Below are positions 36,667 through 45,455 of a stretch of 64,000 nt of DNA, one piece after another. Each line of letters starts with the position of its first letter. The stretch's first letter is position 1. Position numbers and translations under genes: made by a program. The notes under the pieces were generated by a model. It had not been told where the DNA came from and did no database searches. It saw nothing but the letters and a program-made list of their open reading frames with translations. Source of the stretch: Saprospiraceae bacterium (GTDB lineage: Bacteria > Bacteroidota > Bacteroidia > Chitinophagales > Saprospiraceae); contig JADJRO010000001.1 in NCBI GenBank assembly GCA_016712145.1, positions 1,054,001 to 1,118,000 of the forward strand, given 5' to 3'.

Positions 36667-38089
36667 CTTGTAATTTCGACATCCTATTTTTTAAATCCAA
36701 AACAACAACACATGCAATTAAAGGCCAGAAAATATTATTGGCTTTGTCTGTGTCTAGAAAATTATTTAAAAAGCCATGCACAAAATATGTTAACAATGCA
36801 CACAATACTGTGCATAAAATAAATCGATCTTCTTTATTTATTTGCGGATGATAATATGCTCTAAATCCTATAATGAATACGCTCACAAACAAAGCCAGAA
36901 ACAACAGCAGACCGATCAATCCAGATTCAGCCAAAGGTCCCAAATATTCACTGTGTGCATTTCCTACATCACCAAAATTGGTACTGATACTTGTGAAATT
37001 TCCAGATAATTGGTATGGGGCATATTCAAACATATAAGTTCCAGGACCAAAGCCAAAAATGGGTTTGCTTTTCCACATTTCAATTGCTGAAGACCACCTG
37101 TTGATTCGCTCCAGGTTAGACGGATCTGAACTAATATTTGAAATAGATTCTGCATTTTGTACTATGTCATCACTGCCTGCTACCTTGTTACGCTCCATTT
37201 CCATAATTAATGGATCCAAATTGACTATCAGATAATAGAGCCCGACAGCAACCCCTGCCAATACCCATTTCATTCGAATTCTAAATAAAAAAATCAAGAA
37301 CAATAATAATGCAGGCACAATACTAACCCAAGCCGCTCTAGAAAAAGTTAGTACCAAGCCAGTAATTAAAACTAAAAGCACAATACGTAAGAACCATTGA
37401 AGGATGAAATTTCCTTTATACCATTTGATTAATCCAATACTCAAAGGAATTACCAATGCTAAAATAGCCCCAAATATGGTGTGGTCTTTAAAAAATGGTT
37501 GCATGGTCCATTGTGAAGGTTTATCTTCAAAACCATAGGAAGACAAATGAACAATATTAAACAGGCTTACAAAAAACATCCCTAATACAAATAGAAACAA
37601 ATATTTCCGAATAGCTAAGTTGTCTTTAAAGAATACACCCGCTAAAAAGTAACATGGTATAATAAACCAAAGTTTTGCAATAATAAATTTAATGGATACT
37701 AATTTGTGTACACTGGTAAAACTTGTGATTACCCACCAAATAAAAAAACAATAAATTAAAACTGTTATAGGATGTTTTAGAAAACTTGCATCCACTTTAT
37801 CGCTGGTAACAAAGAGAAGAAAAAAGAAGAGTACCAGAATTAATCCTAAAGGTTCGGAGGGTAATGCAAGACTCAAATGAGACCATTCTACATCCGCAGG
37901 GTTAATTGATAAAGGAGTTATAAAAGCCAATAGAAAAAAAAGAAGATCCGGTTTTTTAATTATTAAAGGGATAAACAAAATAATTAAAGGCAATCCGAGC
38001 AAGGGATATAATTCAAAACGAAATGCAAAATAAATGGTTCCCAATGAAAGAATGAGACTGCTGTAAAATACAGATCTACTATTTTCCAT
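36629..38089 (-). CDS. O-antigen ligase/polymerase-family membrane protein
   Basis: A 486-aa protein with about 12 membrane segments of the Wzy_C/WaaL (O-antigen ligase) family. The large periplasmic loop between about residues 300 and 365 contains the typical NLERINRWSSAIEMWKSKP and IFGFGPGTYMFEYA, then NAHSEYLGPLAESGLIGL with the conserved His. It would join or polymerise polysaccharide on lipid carriers at the periplasmic face. It follows the Wzz-like gene by ten bases, consistent with a shared role in surface polysaccharide assembly. Confidence 0.8.
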   Translation of the reverse strand: MENSRSVFYSSLILSLGTIYFAFRFELYPLLGLPLIILFIPLIIKKPDLLFFLLAFITPLSINPADVEWSHLSLALPSEPLGLILVLFFFLLFVTSDKVDASFLKHPITVLIYCFFIWWVITSFTSVHKLVSIKFIIAKLWFIIPCYFLAGVFFKDNLAIRKYLFLFVLGMFFVSLFNIVHLSSYGFEDKPSQWTMQPFFKDHTIFGAILALVIPLSIGLIKWYKGNFILQWFLRIVLLVLITGLVLTFSRAAWVSIVPALLLFLIFLFRIRMKWVLAGVAVGLYYLIVNLDPLIMEMERNKVAGSDDIVQNAESISNISSDPSNLERINRWSSAIEMWKSKPIFGFGPGTYMFEYAPYQLSGNFTSISTNFGDVGNAHSEYLGPLAESGLIGLLLFLALFVSVFIIGFRAYYHPQINKEDRFILCTVLCALLTYFVHGFLNNFLDTDKANNIFWPLIACVVVLDLKNRMSKLQATIPDHKIGDVK

Positions 38090-38099
38090 GTTTACGGAA

Positions 38100-39080
38100 T
38101 TAAGCCTCCAGGTTCTTTCTGTACTCTGGCCAACTTTGCTTAATCAATAATAAGCCAATGGAAATAAACATTGAACTAATCAGACTAACTAAAACAACTA
38201 GCCAACGAACAGGGTATGATTTTCGTTCAGCTGGTTCTGCTGCATCGACAACAAATTTTTGAGAAAACTGGATCTCTCCATCTGCTTTTGTTTGAACTAA
38301 ATATTTATTAATTAGCATGATGTTTTCTATTTCACGATCAAATATTCGTTCCACTTTATCAAATTCTTCTCCGTATTTAATATTTGAATCAACCAGCGTT
38401 TTTAATTGATTTCGCTCGGCTCCTACTGCCTGTGCATATGCTTCTAATAAATAGCCCCTTTGAAACTGACTCATGATTCCTTTATTGGTCAGATAATCCA
38501 TTTCTAATTTAAGACTGTCAATTAAATCTTGTTGAATTGTATGTTGACGCTCTAAATTTGTAACAAGTTCATTTGCACGAAGCTGAACCATTTCATATTT
38601 TAAAGTATCAAGATAAGATGCAATTGCATTGGCCATATCAGAAGCTATTTTTGGATCTTTATCCTTTACTGTAATTTGGATCGAATTAAATTTTGTTCGC
38701 TTTATGTCTACATTGCCTTCATATGTTTTAAAAACAAAAAACTTAGCTGCAGCATCGGATTGTTTGATTTTGTAATGTGTATAAAGGTCAAATTTATTTA
38801 CGACCCGTTCCATTAAACTCGTAGAGTTTAGCAACTCAAGAGCTTGTTCGGCCTCCCCTGTTTCTCCAAAATCACTGATATTTCCTCTTCTGAATGCAGT
38901 TTCATTTACAGGAACCTGGGCAAGTTTTACCGGAAAAATTGTTGTTGTTGATTTATAATATACAGGAAGAACTAATGCAATACAGGCTGAACCTATTACT
39001 GTCAACAAACCAATGATAAATAACAGTCGGAAATTTTTCCAGATCAATCTAAAGAGTTCATTAAAACTTAATACCTCCAT
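38100..39080 (-). CDS. Wzz/GumC-like polysaccharide chain-length protein
   Basis: A 326-aa protein with the Wzz layout: an N-terminal membrane segment (about 20-40), a long periplasmic alpha-helical region with coiled-coil character (about 150-245) and a second C-terminal membrane segment (about 290-312) followed by a short basic tail. The N-terminal domain motif YKSTTTIFPV and the pre-membrane AAEPAERKSYPVRWLVV (the proline-rich segment) are typical. No tyrosine kinase domain is attached. Forms a unit with the downstream O-antigen ligase gene. Confidence 0.78.
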   Translation of the reverse strand: MEVLSFNELFRLIWKNFRLLFIIGLLTVIGSACIALVLPVYYKSTTTIFPVKLAQVPVNETAFRRGNISDFGETGEAEQALELLNSTSLMERVVNKFDLYTHYKIKQSDAAAKFFVFKTYEGNVDIKRTKFNSIQITVKDKDPKIASDMANAIASYLDTLKYEMVQLRANELVTNLERQHTIQQDLIDSLKLEMDYLTNKGIMSQFQRGYLLEAYAQAVGAERNQLKTLVDSNIKYGEEFDKVERIFDREIENIMLINKYLVQTKADGEIQFSQKFVVDAAEPAERKSYPVRWLVVLVSLISSMFISIGLLLIKQSWPEYRKNLEA

Positions 39081-39119
39081 GTTTCGTCGTTTTGTGTATG
39101 CTGATATTACGAAAAAAGT

Positions 39120-39133
39120 CCCAAATTATTGGG
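39120..39133. repeat. Short inverted repeat upstream of the Wzz-like gene
   Basis: CCCAA-ATTA-TTGGG is a perfect 5-bp inverted repeat 40 bases before the ATG of the Wzz-like gene. It could be an operator, but a 5-bp arm is short and nothing else supports it. The rest of this 119-base gap shows no recognised element. Confidence 0.25.
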
Positions 39134-39199
39134 TAAAATTCAAAAAACATGCGAATATACTCATGAAAAAGGCTTTCAATTGCTAATTTTCAACAATGC

Positions 39200-40276
39200 T
39201 TATAATTTCAATCTAAGAAAAAGTTGTTTAAGTTCTTGATGTTCTATCGTTTCAGATTCACTCGTAGCCATACGTAATTCAATGTATTTAATCCGATCCT
39301 CTGTAACTGGATGCGTACTTAAAAATGCTGGCACCGATAAGCCTTTATTACCTATACTTAAAAACACTTTAAACAAATCAAGCATTCCTGTCAATCCTAT
39401 TTTACGATCCAATAGGATCGAAACCGCATACTGATCTGCTTCTTGTTCAAATTTTCTAGAGTAACTCAAATTTTGAATTGAATTTGCATTTTCCAGGATG
39501 ATTCCGGCTAAACCAGTTAAATCACCAAAGACCGCTGCCAAAATCAAATAAGAGGATGCGGATCTCAAGATCGTTTTCAAACTGTGCTTCTTATCAACAT
39601 GAGTGAATTCATGTCCAAGCAATCCTGCAAGACTTTCGTAATTGTTTAATTTATTTATCAATCCTTTATAAACCACAATGTGACCTCCAGGAATGGCAAA
39701 TGCATTCACAATCGTATCCTCAGAAAAATGCATGCGAATAGGATACTCTGTAGCTACATTCATTAATTTAAAAAAAGAATCCAGCTGCATTGATTTTAGC
39801 TGATTTTCTTTATTTGCAGACATAAACTGCGCAAAAATTTTGTCGCCCAATTCAACTTCCCATTTAATCGGAATTGTTTTTGTTAACCCATCTGAAACTT
39901 TTGGAGCAATTAAGAAATAGAGTCCTAAAATTCCTATGACCAATATGGCTATTCCCCCAGAAATTAATCCAATTGCATGTTTGTTGATCCAATCATCCTT
40001 TTTTATCCATTTATAAAATGGATATTTACTTTGAAGGAAGTCCAATATTTCTATTGAATCAAATTCTAAATATTCAAAAGGTGGTTTGGCACCATGCGAA
40101 AGGATCAATTTAGTACCAGAATAATTAGAGTCTGGTTTTATTTGATTAATAGGCCATTCAACCGATTGAACCTGATTATCTTTTTGAATTATAAATTTAA
40201 ATGAATCGGGTTCGAAACTAACTTCAACTGGTATAGGATTTGGTTTTATACCAGAATAATAAAAAGCTTTTTTCAT
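39200..40276 (-). CDS. M48-family membrane zinc metalloprotease
   Basis: A 358-aa protein: an N-terminal soluble region of about 95 residues, a membrane segment (about 100-125), then the M48 catalytic domain. The zinc motif is GHEFTHVDKKHS and the third ligand Glu is in FEQEADQYAVSIL. M48 proteases such as BepA/HtpX act in envelope protein quality control. The real start is the ATG at 40276, which overlaps the stop codon of the upstream glycosyltransferase (TGATG), implying translational coupling; the frame extends to 40348 but without family similarity. Confidence 0.82.
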   Translation of the reverse strand: MKKAFYYSGIKPNPIPVEVSFEPDSFKFIIQKDNQVQSVEWPINQIKPDSNYSGTKLILSHGAKPPFEYLEFDSIEILDFLQSKYPFYKWIKKDDWINKHAIGLISGGIAILVIGILGLYFLIAPKVSDGLTKTIPIKWEVELGDKIFAQFMSANKENQLKSMQLDSFFKLMNVATEYPIRMHFSEDTIVNAFAIPGGHIVVYKGLINKLNNYESLAGLLGHEFTHVDKKHSLKTILRSASSYLILAAVFGDLTGLAGIILENANSIQNLSYSRKFEQEADQYAVSILLDRKIGLTGMLDLFKVFLSIGNKGLSVPAFLSTHPVTEDRIKYIELRMATSESETIEHQELKQLFLRLKL

Positions 40277-41250
40277 CACATTTCTAAATCTAAAAGGTCT
40301 GATGTAATCTGCTGTTGCATCATGCAATTGAAGTGATTCATAGGGCATTTAGGAAAACCTAACTTCGAACATGGACGACAGCTTAAATTCAATACTTCAT
40401 GATTACGATGTATTCCTGGTTTTGTTCCGTAATAAGGATACATACCAAATTGAGGAATGGTATTTCCCCAAAACACATGCATGGGTTTCCTTAAGGCTGC
40501 TGTGATATGCATCATTCCAGTATCCGGTGTAATAACCATAAAGGCATTTGCTATGATTGCAGCTGATTGCTCTATTGAAAATTGGCCGGCATGATTTATA
40601 AATCCATCCGGAAATTCCATTTCTAATTGCCTCCCTAAATTAATTTCTTTTCTTCCACCAATTAATACAACTGGAAATTTTACGCTGCCAATTAAATCTC
40701 GCCACTTTTCTAAAGGAATTTGCTTAGTATAATGAGCAGCTCCCAAAACGCCGACTATATATTTTGGAGGCAAGCTCTCAATAATTGCATCAAAGTTATA
40801 ATTCTTGTTAAAAAAATAATCAAGTCCCTTGCCATCATTCTTAACATGTAGTGCTTGCAACCCTTCAAAATAACGATCTACTAAATGTTTATCAGGCATT
40901 AAGTTGATTTTAAATGCACACATAAGCCATTTCCAGAAATTAATTTTATTAAAACTATAAACTGGTTTACGAAGTAAAATTCTCAATAAATAGGATCTGG
41001 TATTTTTGTGTAGATCGATTACCAGGTCGAAGGACTCAGATTTCAGATCATTCAGGCATTCTAAAATTGACTTTTCAAAACTCCAATGTTTCTCGATATA
41101 AGGATTATTACCTAATACCGATTTAAATCCTGCTTTAGTGATTAAATGGATTTCTGCATCCAATTGCATTTTTAAACAACGAGCTATTGGTGTAATTAGA
41201 ATCAGGTCCCCAATGGAACTAAAGCGGATAAGCAAGATCTTCCGTTTCAA
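40276..41250 (-). CDS. Family 9 glycosyltransferase (heptosyltransferase-like)
   Basis: A 324-aa cytosolic ADP-heptose:LPS-type transferase. MKRKILLIRFSSIGDLILITP is the family N-terminus; the donor-binding C-terminal half has GVLGAAHYTKQIPLEKW, VLIGGRKE, and the motif TPDTGMMHITAALRKPMHVFWG. The acceptor is probably inner-core LPS or a related glycan. A cysteine-rich C-terminal stretch (LSCRPCSKLGFPKCPM) is also common in the family. Translationally coupled to the M48 protease. Confidence 0.85.
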   Translation of the reverse strand: MKRKILLIRFSSIGDLILITPIARCLKMQLDAEIHLITKAGFKSVLGNNPYIEKHWSFEKSILECLNDLKSESFDLVIDLHKNTRSYLLRILLRKPVYSFNKINFWKWLMCAFKINLMPDKHLVDRYFEGLQALHVKNDGKGLDYFFNKNYNFDAIIESLPPKYIVGVLGAAHYTKQIPLEKWRDLIGSVKFPVVLIGGRKEINLGRQLEMEFPDGFINHAGQFSIEQSAAIIANAFMVITPDTGMMHITAALRKPMHVFWGNTIPQFGMYPYYGTKPGIHRNHEVLNLSCRPCSKLGFPKCPMNHFNCMMQQQITSDLLDLEM

Positions 41251-41297
41251 CGATTAAACTGTTCTAATTCGCTTAAAGTAAACTATTTAAAACCGAA

Positions 41298-44200
41298 TCA
41301 ATGTCCAGATTTAATCAAGCTTAAGCTAGCGAATCCATCTTTGGTAGTCAAACTCAAAAAGTAAACTCCTGAGGTCAAGTCATCTGTGTTCATAACAAAT
41401 TGATTTGAACCAGATATCATACTAAAATTCTGATTTTTAACAATTTCACCTGCAGCATTCACTATTTTAGCATTGACATCCAACGCTTCTTTTGATTCTA
41501 AATTGATTACAATGTGATCGACAAATGGATTTGGAGAAACGGAGACCGCTGTTAAACCAGGCAATGAAACCGTCTTTACCAGACTTCTTTTTCCATCGGC
41601 AAACCAACTGCCGTAGCGTGCACCCTTTACAAAAAGCAATTCGTTGCCATTGGATGCAATTTTGCTTTTTGCTAGCGGTTTGTATTTTAGTGAGATATCC
41701 CCTGAAGTATTTACTCCGTCGTATAATAAGAAATCATCATGTACAGAATAACTTGCAAAACCAAGATCATCTCTATTTATTGCGATCTCACCTACATCTC
41801 CCGTCTCTACATTCGCTCCCAACAGTGAATACGTATTGAATGAAGATTGGGCTTCAACGTAATCAAACGCTATAATATAAGGTGAATTTTTTGAAAATAC
41901 CGGATTCCCTATACTTACATTTTCGGGGATATCTCCAAACAATTTTTCAATGTGACCGTCCCCTACTGTTTTAGAAACCAAATCAAACACTCTCACAAAG
42001 CCAATATCCCAATATTCATATGGATTTAAGGTACCGTTGTCAAGTTCACTTAAGCAGTCATACATGAGGTATTGCCCTGAGTGTTCAAAGTCTAAAAAGT
42101 CTGCGTACTTTACATTGGATGTATTTACACCAGAGCCCGTTGTAGGATTACTAAGTGTGAATGTATTCCATTTTTGATTTGAAAATTGGTAAACATGGAT
42201 TTTATTTTCTGCTTGTTCGTATAAAACGGCAAGAAAAGAACCATCTTTAGAAATACAAGCATTTCGATAAATTGGGTCGCTGTCCAATATAAATTCCTGA
42301 TAAAGTTTGGTACTTGTATTATAAAAGAGTCCATACAATTTTGAATCATCTCCTACATAGTAAATTTCTGAACCATCATCAGAAACGCTTGGCTTGCTTT
42401 TAACAGCATTTTGGCTTAATTGTGTAATTGCACCTGAACTCCGATTGATTAAATAAACACCATCAAAATTATCATCCGTGCACACAACGAATTCTTTACC
42501 AGGATTAACAGGTAAATCTTTTTGATAATTAGTACCACCTCCTCCAGGAGTACCGCTTGAACCAATTCCTACCATATCAAATGCTTTTTTAGCCGCATTG
42601 TGCACAGCAGAATTATTTCCATGTAAATCAATGCATGCTTGTTCGACAGCAGGACGTAGTTCTTTAAATTTAGACGAACGGGTTAAATATTGACTAAGAG
42701 CTTTATAGTATACTTTTTCAGCGACTCCTTTTGCTGCTGCTTCATTAGATGTTTTTGCCAACTCTTGAACAAATAAATAAAATGCATAATTTGGAATCCC
42801 GCTATTAATATGCACGCCACCATTATCAGCGGTGCCTTTATATTGTTCATTGACATGTCTGGGTTGCCATCTTCCAAAGTCATTTGTTTGCGCTCCGTTG
42901 TGAGGGTCACTCATATTGCGCAATGCTCCAGATGGGAACTCACTTAATCGAACCACGTCTTCACCAACTTTCCAATCATCCCGATCAATTAAAACGCCAA
43001 ATACATCTGCAAAGGATTCATTGATTGCGCCTGATTCACCTTCATAGTCCAAATTGGCTGTACTTTCTATTACACCGTGAGACATTTCGTGCCCTGCTAC
43101 ATCCAATCCTCTCGCTAAAGGCATAAAAGATTGCGCTCCATTACCATAAAACATAGCTTGTCCATTCCAAAAAGCATTATCTAAACCTCCACCACTTTCA
43201 TCATTAACATTTACAACTGAAATAATGGATCCTCCGATTCCATTGATTGAATTTCGTGTATGGGTATTGGTATAATATTCAAAAGCGATTCCTGCATTGT
43301 AATGAGCAGAAACTGCATTTTTGGCCCAGGTATTTGTAGTTGATTTAATTTGATCTACTTTAAGATTGTTTGGATTGGTACTTTTTGCATCTAGTGTCCA
43401 GATAGCACCAATCGGGTTGTCCAATTTAAAGGAACCAGGTTTAAACATTGGTCTGGACCCGTCGATTAAATAGACTGTTGAATTCTCTCTCCACACATTC
43501 AAGCTTCGAGTTACATCCAACAAATCTTTGGCAGTGGTCACTTCAGCACCCTGTGGTGGAGCTGAATTCACTGGTGTTTCGTGTTTGTGTTCGTTATTAG
43601 AATGCGACAACAAACAATGTTTTTGGTAATATTTTACAACTTTTCCAGAAACTGCATCTGTTAATACAGTATATCGAGTCATTGCAGTAGGAAATACATC
43701 CAATTCATAAACTAAATGCCATTCGCTTGTTGCTGGATTAAACCAATATACCAATCTGGATTGTTGCAGGCCCAATTTGATAAATGCTGGTTGCTCTATA
43801 TTGTCAGAGGCAAAATGAATTCCAGATTTTTTAAGTTCAATCTGAGCTTGATTATAGGCCTCTATAGCATCTATTTTAGCTTCAAAATAACGATCTGGTA
43901 ATTGAACCACACCGTGAGCCAAAACTTTTTGGTCAGGATAAATATGCACGAAATACTCGCCATTAAAAACTGGTATCCCTTCGAAGGTTTGGTCATACTT
44001 AATATGAATAATGCCTTGTTTATCTTTTTCTTCACTACGCAATGTATAAGCTGTTCCAGCATATTCCGGCAAACTTAAACTTTTAGGAAGTTGTTCTGCC
44101 CAATACTGTGCATCAGACATTTGGATTTGTGTACGCTTGTTATTTGTTATAAAACGAATGGGAATTCCTTCCTCGTTCATTTGAATTACCTGCATTGCAG

Positions 44201-44429
44201 TTTTACCTGTCTGCAATTGGTGACCTTGCAATGATTTGTAGGATGGATTGATTACAGGAACTATTGAAGATTCCAGTTTTGGTAAAAAACCAGATGGCTT
44301 TGTCAAAATTTTATTTTCAATTTTAGCCCCGCTGCTAATTGTAAACTGATGTGATTTTTTGAAAGCCTGTGCCGTAACTACTTGCAGAATGAGTAAACTT
44401 AGCAATGTGCTAAAAGTAAATTTTTTCAT
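41298..44429 (-). CDS. M4 (thermolysin-like) metalloprotease with T9SS sorting domain
   Basis: A 1043-aa secreted zinc protease. Order: signal peptide (1-20), FTP/PepSY-type propeptide (about 40-270), M4 catalytic domain (about 300-630) with zinc motif HEMSH at 447-451 and third ligand Glu471 in NESFADV, and the region GGVHINSGIPNYAFYL, then a region of about 320 residues resembling a WD40/TolB-like beta-propeller (repeats of the type SVSDDGSEIYYVGDDS), and a C-terminal type IX sorting domain (about 963-1043; SVSPNPFVDHIVINL start). It should be exported by Sec, then released or anchored at the surface by T9SS. Its start overlaps the preceding lipoprotein gene by four bases. Confidence 0.9.
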   Translation of the reverse strand: MKKFTFSTLLSLLILQVVTAQAFKKSHQFTISSGAKIENKILTKPSGFLPKLESSIVPVINPSYKSLQGHQLQTGKTAMQVIQMNEEGIPIRFITNNKRTQIQMSDAQYWAEQLPKSLSLPEYAGTAYTLRSEEKDKQGIIHIKYDQTFEGIPVFNGEYFVHIYPDQKVLAHGVVQLPDRYFEAKIDAIEAYNQAQIELKKSGIHFASDNIEQPAFIKLGLQQSRLVYWFNPATSEWHLVYELDVFPTAMTRYTVLTDAVSGKVVKYYQKHCLLSHSNNEHKHETPVNSAPPQGAEVTTAKDLLDVTRSLNVWRENSTVYLIDGSRPMFKPGSFKLDNPIGAIWTLDAKSTNPNNLKVDQIKSTTNTWAKNAVSAHYNAGIAFEYYTNTHTRNSINGIGGSIISVVNVNDESGGGLDNAFWNGQAMFYGNGAQSFMPLARGLDVAGHEMSHGVIESTANLDYEGESGAINESFADVFGVLIDRDDWKVGEDVVRLSEFPSGALRNMSDPHNGAQTNDFGRWQPRHVNEQYKGTADNGGVHINSGIPNYAFYLFVQELAKTSNEAAAKGVAEKVYYKALSQYLTRSSKFKELRPAVEQACIDLHGNNSAVHNAAKKAFDMVGIGSSGTPGGGGTNYQKDLPVNPGKEFVVCTDDNFDGVYLINRSSGAITQLSQNAVKSKPSVSDDGSEIYYVGDDSKLYGLFYNTSTKLYQEFILDSDPIYRNACISKDGSFLAVLYEQAENKIHVYQFSNQKWNTFTLSNPTTGSGVNTSNVKYADFLDFEHSGQYLMYDCLSELDNGTLNPYEYWDIGFVRVFDLVSKTVGDGHIEKLFGDIPENVSIGNPVFSKNSPYIIAFDYVEAQSSFNTYSLLGANVETGDVGEIAINRDDLGFASYSVHDDFLLYDGVNTSGDISLKYKPLAKSKIASNGNELLFVKGARYGSWFADGKRSLVKTVSLPGLTAVSVSPNPFVDHIVINLESKEALDVNAKIVNAAGEIVKNQNFSMISGSNQFVMNTDDLTSGVYFLSLTTKDGFASLSLIKSGH

Positions 44430-44842
44430 GAATTCAATTTTTGAATAAGGTGAAGGGCGTGATTGTAAAATAGATTAAGATTATTATTTACATCAGGTGA
44501 ATTGCTATCCCAACTCATCCGATGCATTTTGGTTCCCAGTTTGTATTCAATAAATTTATACATATTTCCAGGTTGATTCCAGTCCAATTGATCCAATTGC
44601 AACACGTCTATATTTCGAGTCAATTGGTTGATATCGGCCTTTTTCAAACTCCCAATTTTGGCTCCACCCTGATCAACTGAACCTTTCAGGTTTATGGTGT
44701 AGACCGTTTCAATCCCGGCAAAACCACCCCCATTTCCAATTCGGATGTAGTCTGGATTGGGATCTTGCTTCGTCGGACCGCAGGAATTTCCAATGAGAAT
44801 AATAGATAACAAGCTGATAATGTATGCTTTAGTAAAAATCAT
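44426..44842 (-). CDS. Small lipoprotein resembling emfourin-type M4 protease inhibitor
   Basis: A 138-aa lipoprotein: hydrophobic signal (about 4-18) and lipobox-like ILIGNSC. The mature part has IRIGNGGGFAGIETVYTIN followed by IGSLKKADINQLTRNID and an ordered beta/alpha pattern, which resembles emfourin, the inhibitor paired with protealysin (M4) in Serratia and widespread next to M4 genes. The similarity was recognised by eye and is not proven. The gene is upstream of the M4 protease with an ATGA overlap, so both proteins are made together. A role in blocking the protease before or during export is inference. Confidence 0.5.
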   Translation of the reverse strand: MIFTKAYIISLLSIILIGNSCGPTKQDPNPDYIRIGNGGGFAGIETVYTINLKGSVDQGGAKIGSLKKADINQLTRNIDVLQLDQLDWNQPGNMYKFIEYKLGTKMHRMSWDSNSPDVNNNLNLFYNHALHLIQKLNS

Positions 44843-44911
44843 TGTAATTAGATTGTCTTAAATTCTCGTTAAATGCTTAAACAAAGAACTAAATATAAAT
44901 GTAGGACGTTT

Positions 44912-44919
44912 TATCTTTG
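44912..44919 (+). promoter_or_regulatory. -7 box upstream of the Cys-rich gene
   Basis: TATCTTTG matches TAnnTTTG, about 27 bases before the ATG. No TTG at the expected -33 spacing was found. The stretch between box and ATG is A-rich, a common feature of well-expressed leaders in Bacteroidota. Confidence 0.45.
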
Positions 44920-44946
44920 TAAAACAATTAAAAAACAGTTAAAAAT

Positions 44947-45393
44947 ATGAAAAATTTATTTCTTTTATTAGGTTTTGCCTTCTTGATTTCAGCGGGAACA
45001 GCTTCTGCTCAAACTTGTTCTCATGGTGCTAAATCTGCTGAGGCTAAATCTTGCGCTAAACCTAGCGAAACTGCAATGAAAGCTGCAGCTAATGATCCAA
45101 ATATTGAAACAAAAGTATGTGAAAACGGAAGTGTTTGTTTCTTTAAAGTATCTAAAGATGCTGCAGGATTGGCTTCTAAAACACCTGTTCGTTTTGATGA
45201 TGCAACAGCTAGTTTCGTAAGCATTCCAAGTACAGAAGCTTCTGCAACGGGTGCGACAGGAAAATCTTGTTCACCTTCAAAAGCATGTTGTGCAAAAGGT
45301 TCAGCAAACGGTAAAGCATGTTGTAAATCTAAATCTACTGCTGCAGTTCAAACTGAAAATGTAGCACCAGCTCCTCAGACTAAATCTGAATAA
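44947..45393 (+). CDS. Small exported cysteine-rich protein of unknown function
   Basis: A 148-aa protein with a clear signal peptide (cleavage after about residue 21, SAQ). The mature part holds nine cysteines, including a C-terminal cluster with SKACCAKG and GKACCKSK, each a CC pair after a basic residue, and single cysteines in TCSHGAK, KSCAKPS, KVCENGSVCFF. It is rich in Ala, Lys and Ser. The CC clusters suggest metal binding or redox use; no known family is recognised. It is between a -7 box and a strong terminator, so it looks like a single-gene transcript. Confidence 0.7.
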   Translation: MKNLFLLLGFAFLISAGTASAQTCSHGAKSAEAKSCAKPSETAMKAAANDPNIETKVCENGSVCFFKVSKDAAGLASKTPVRFDDATASFVSIPSTEASATGATGKSCSPSKACCAKGSANGKACCKSKSTAAVQTENVAPAPQTKSE

Positions 45394-45410
45394 TTTTCAA
45401 TTCAATTAAT

Positions 45411-45443
45411 AAAAAAGGCTTTCCTTTCCGGAAAGCCTTTTTT
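45411..45443 (+). terminator. Rho-independent terminator after the Cys-rich gene
   Basis: Stem GGCTTTCC / GGAAAGCC with a five-base loop, flanked by A6 on the 5' side (45411-45416) and T6 on the 3' side (45438-45443), so it can also pair as a longer stem. It lies just before the beta-mannosidase start codon at 45456. Confidence 0.85.
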
Positions 45444-45455
45444 ATTTTGCGTCCT

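Noticed and set aside
45021..45224. Minus-strand frame inside the Cys-rich gene
   Set aside because: Antisense shadow; the plus frame has a signal peptide, a -7 box and a terminator.
45447..45455. TTG start for beta-mannosidase
   Set aside because: The ATG at 45456 gives a normal signal peptide; the TTG is within the terminator region.
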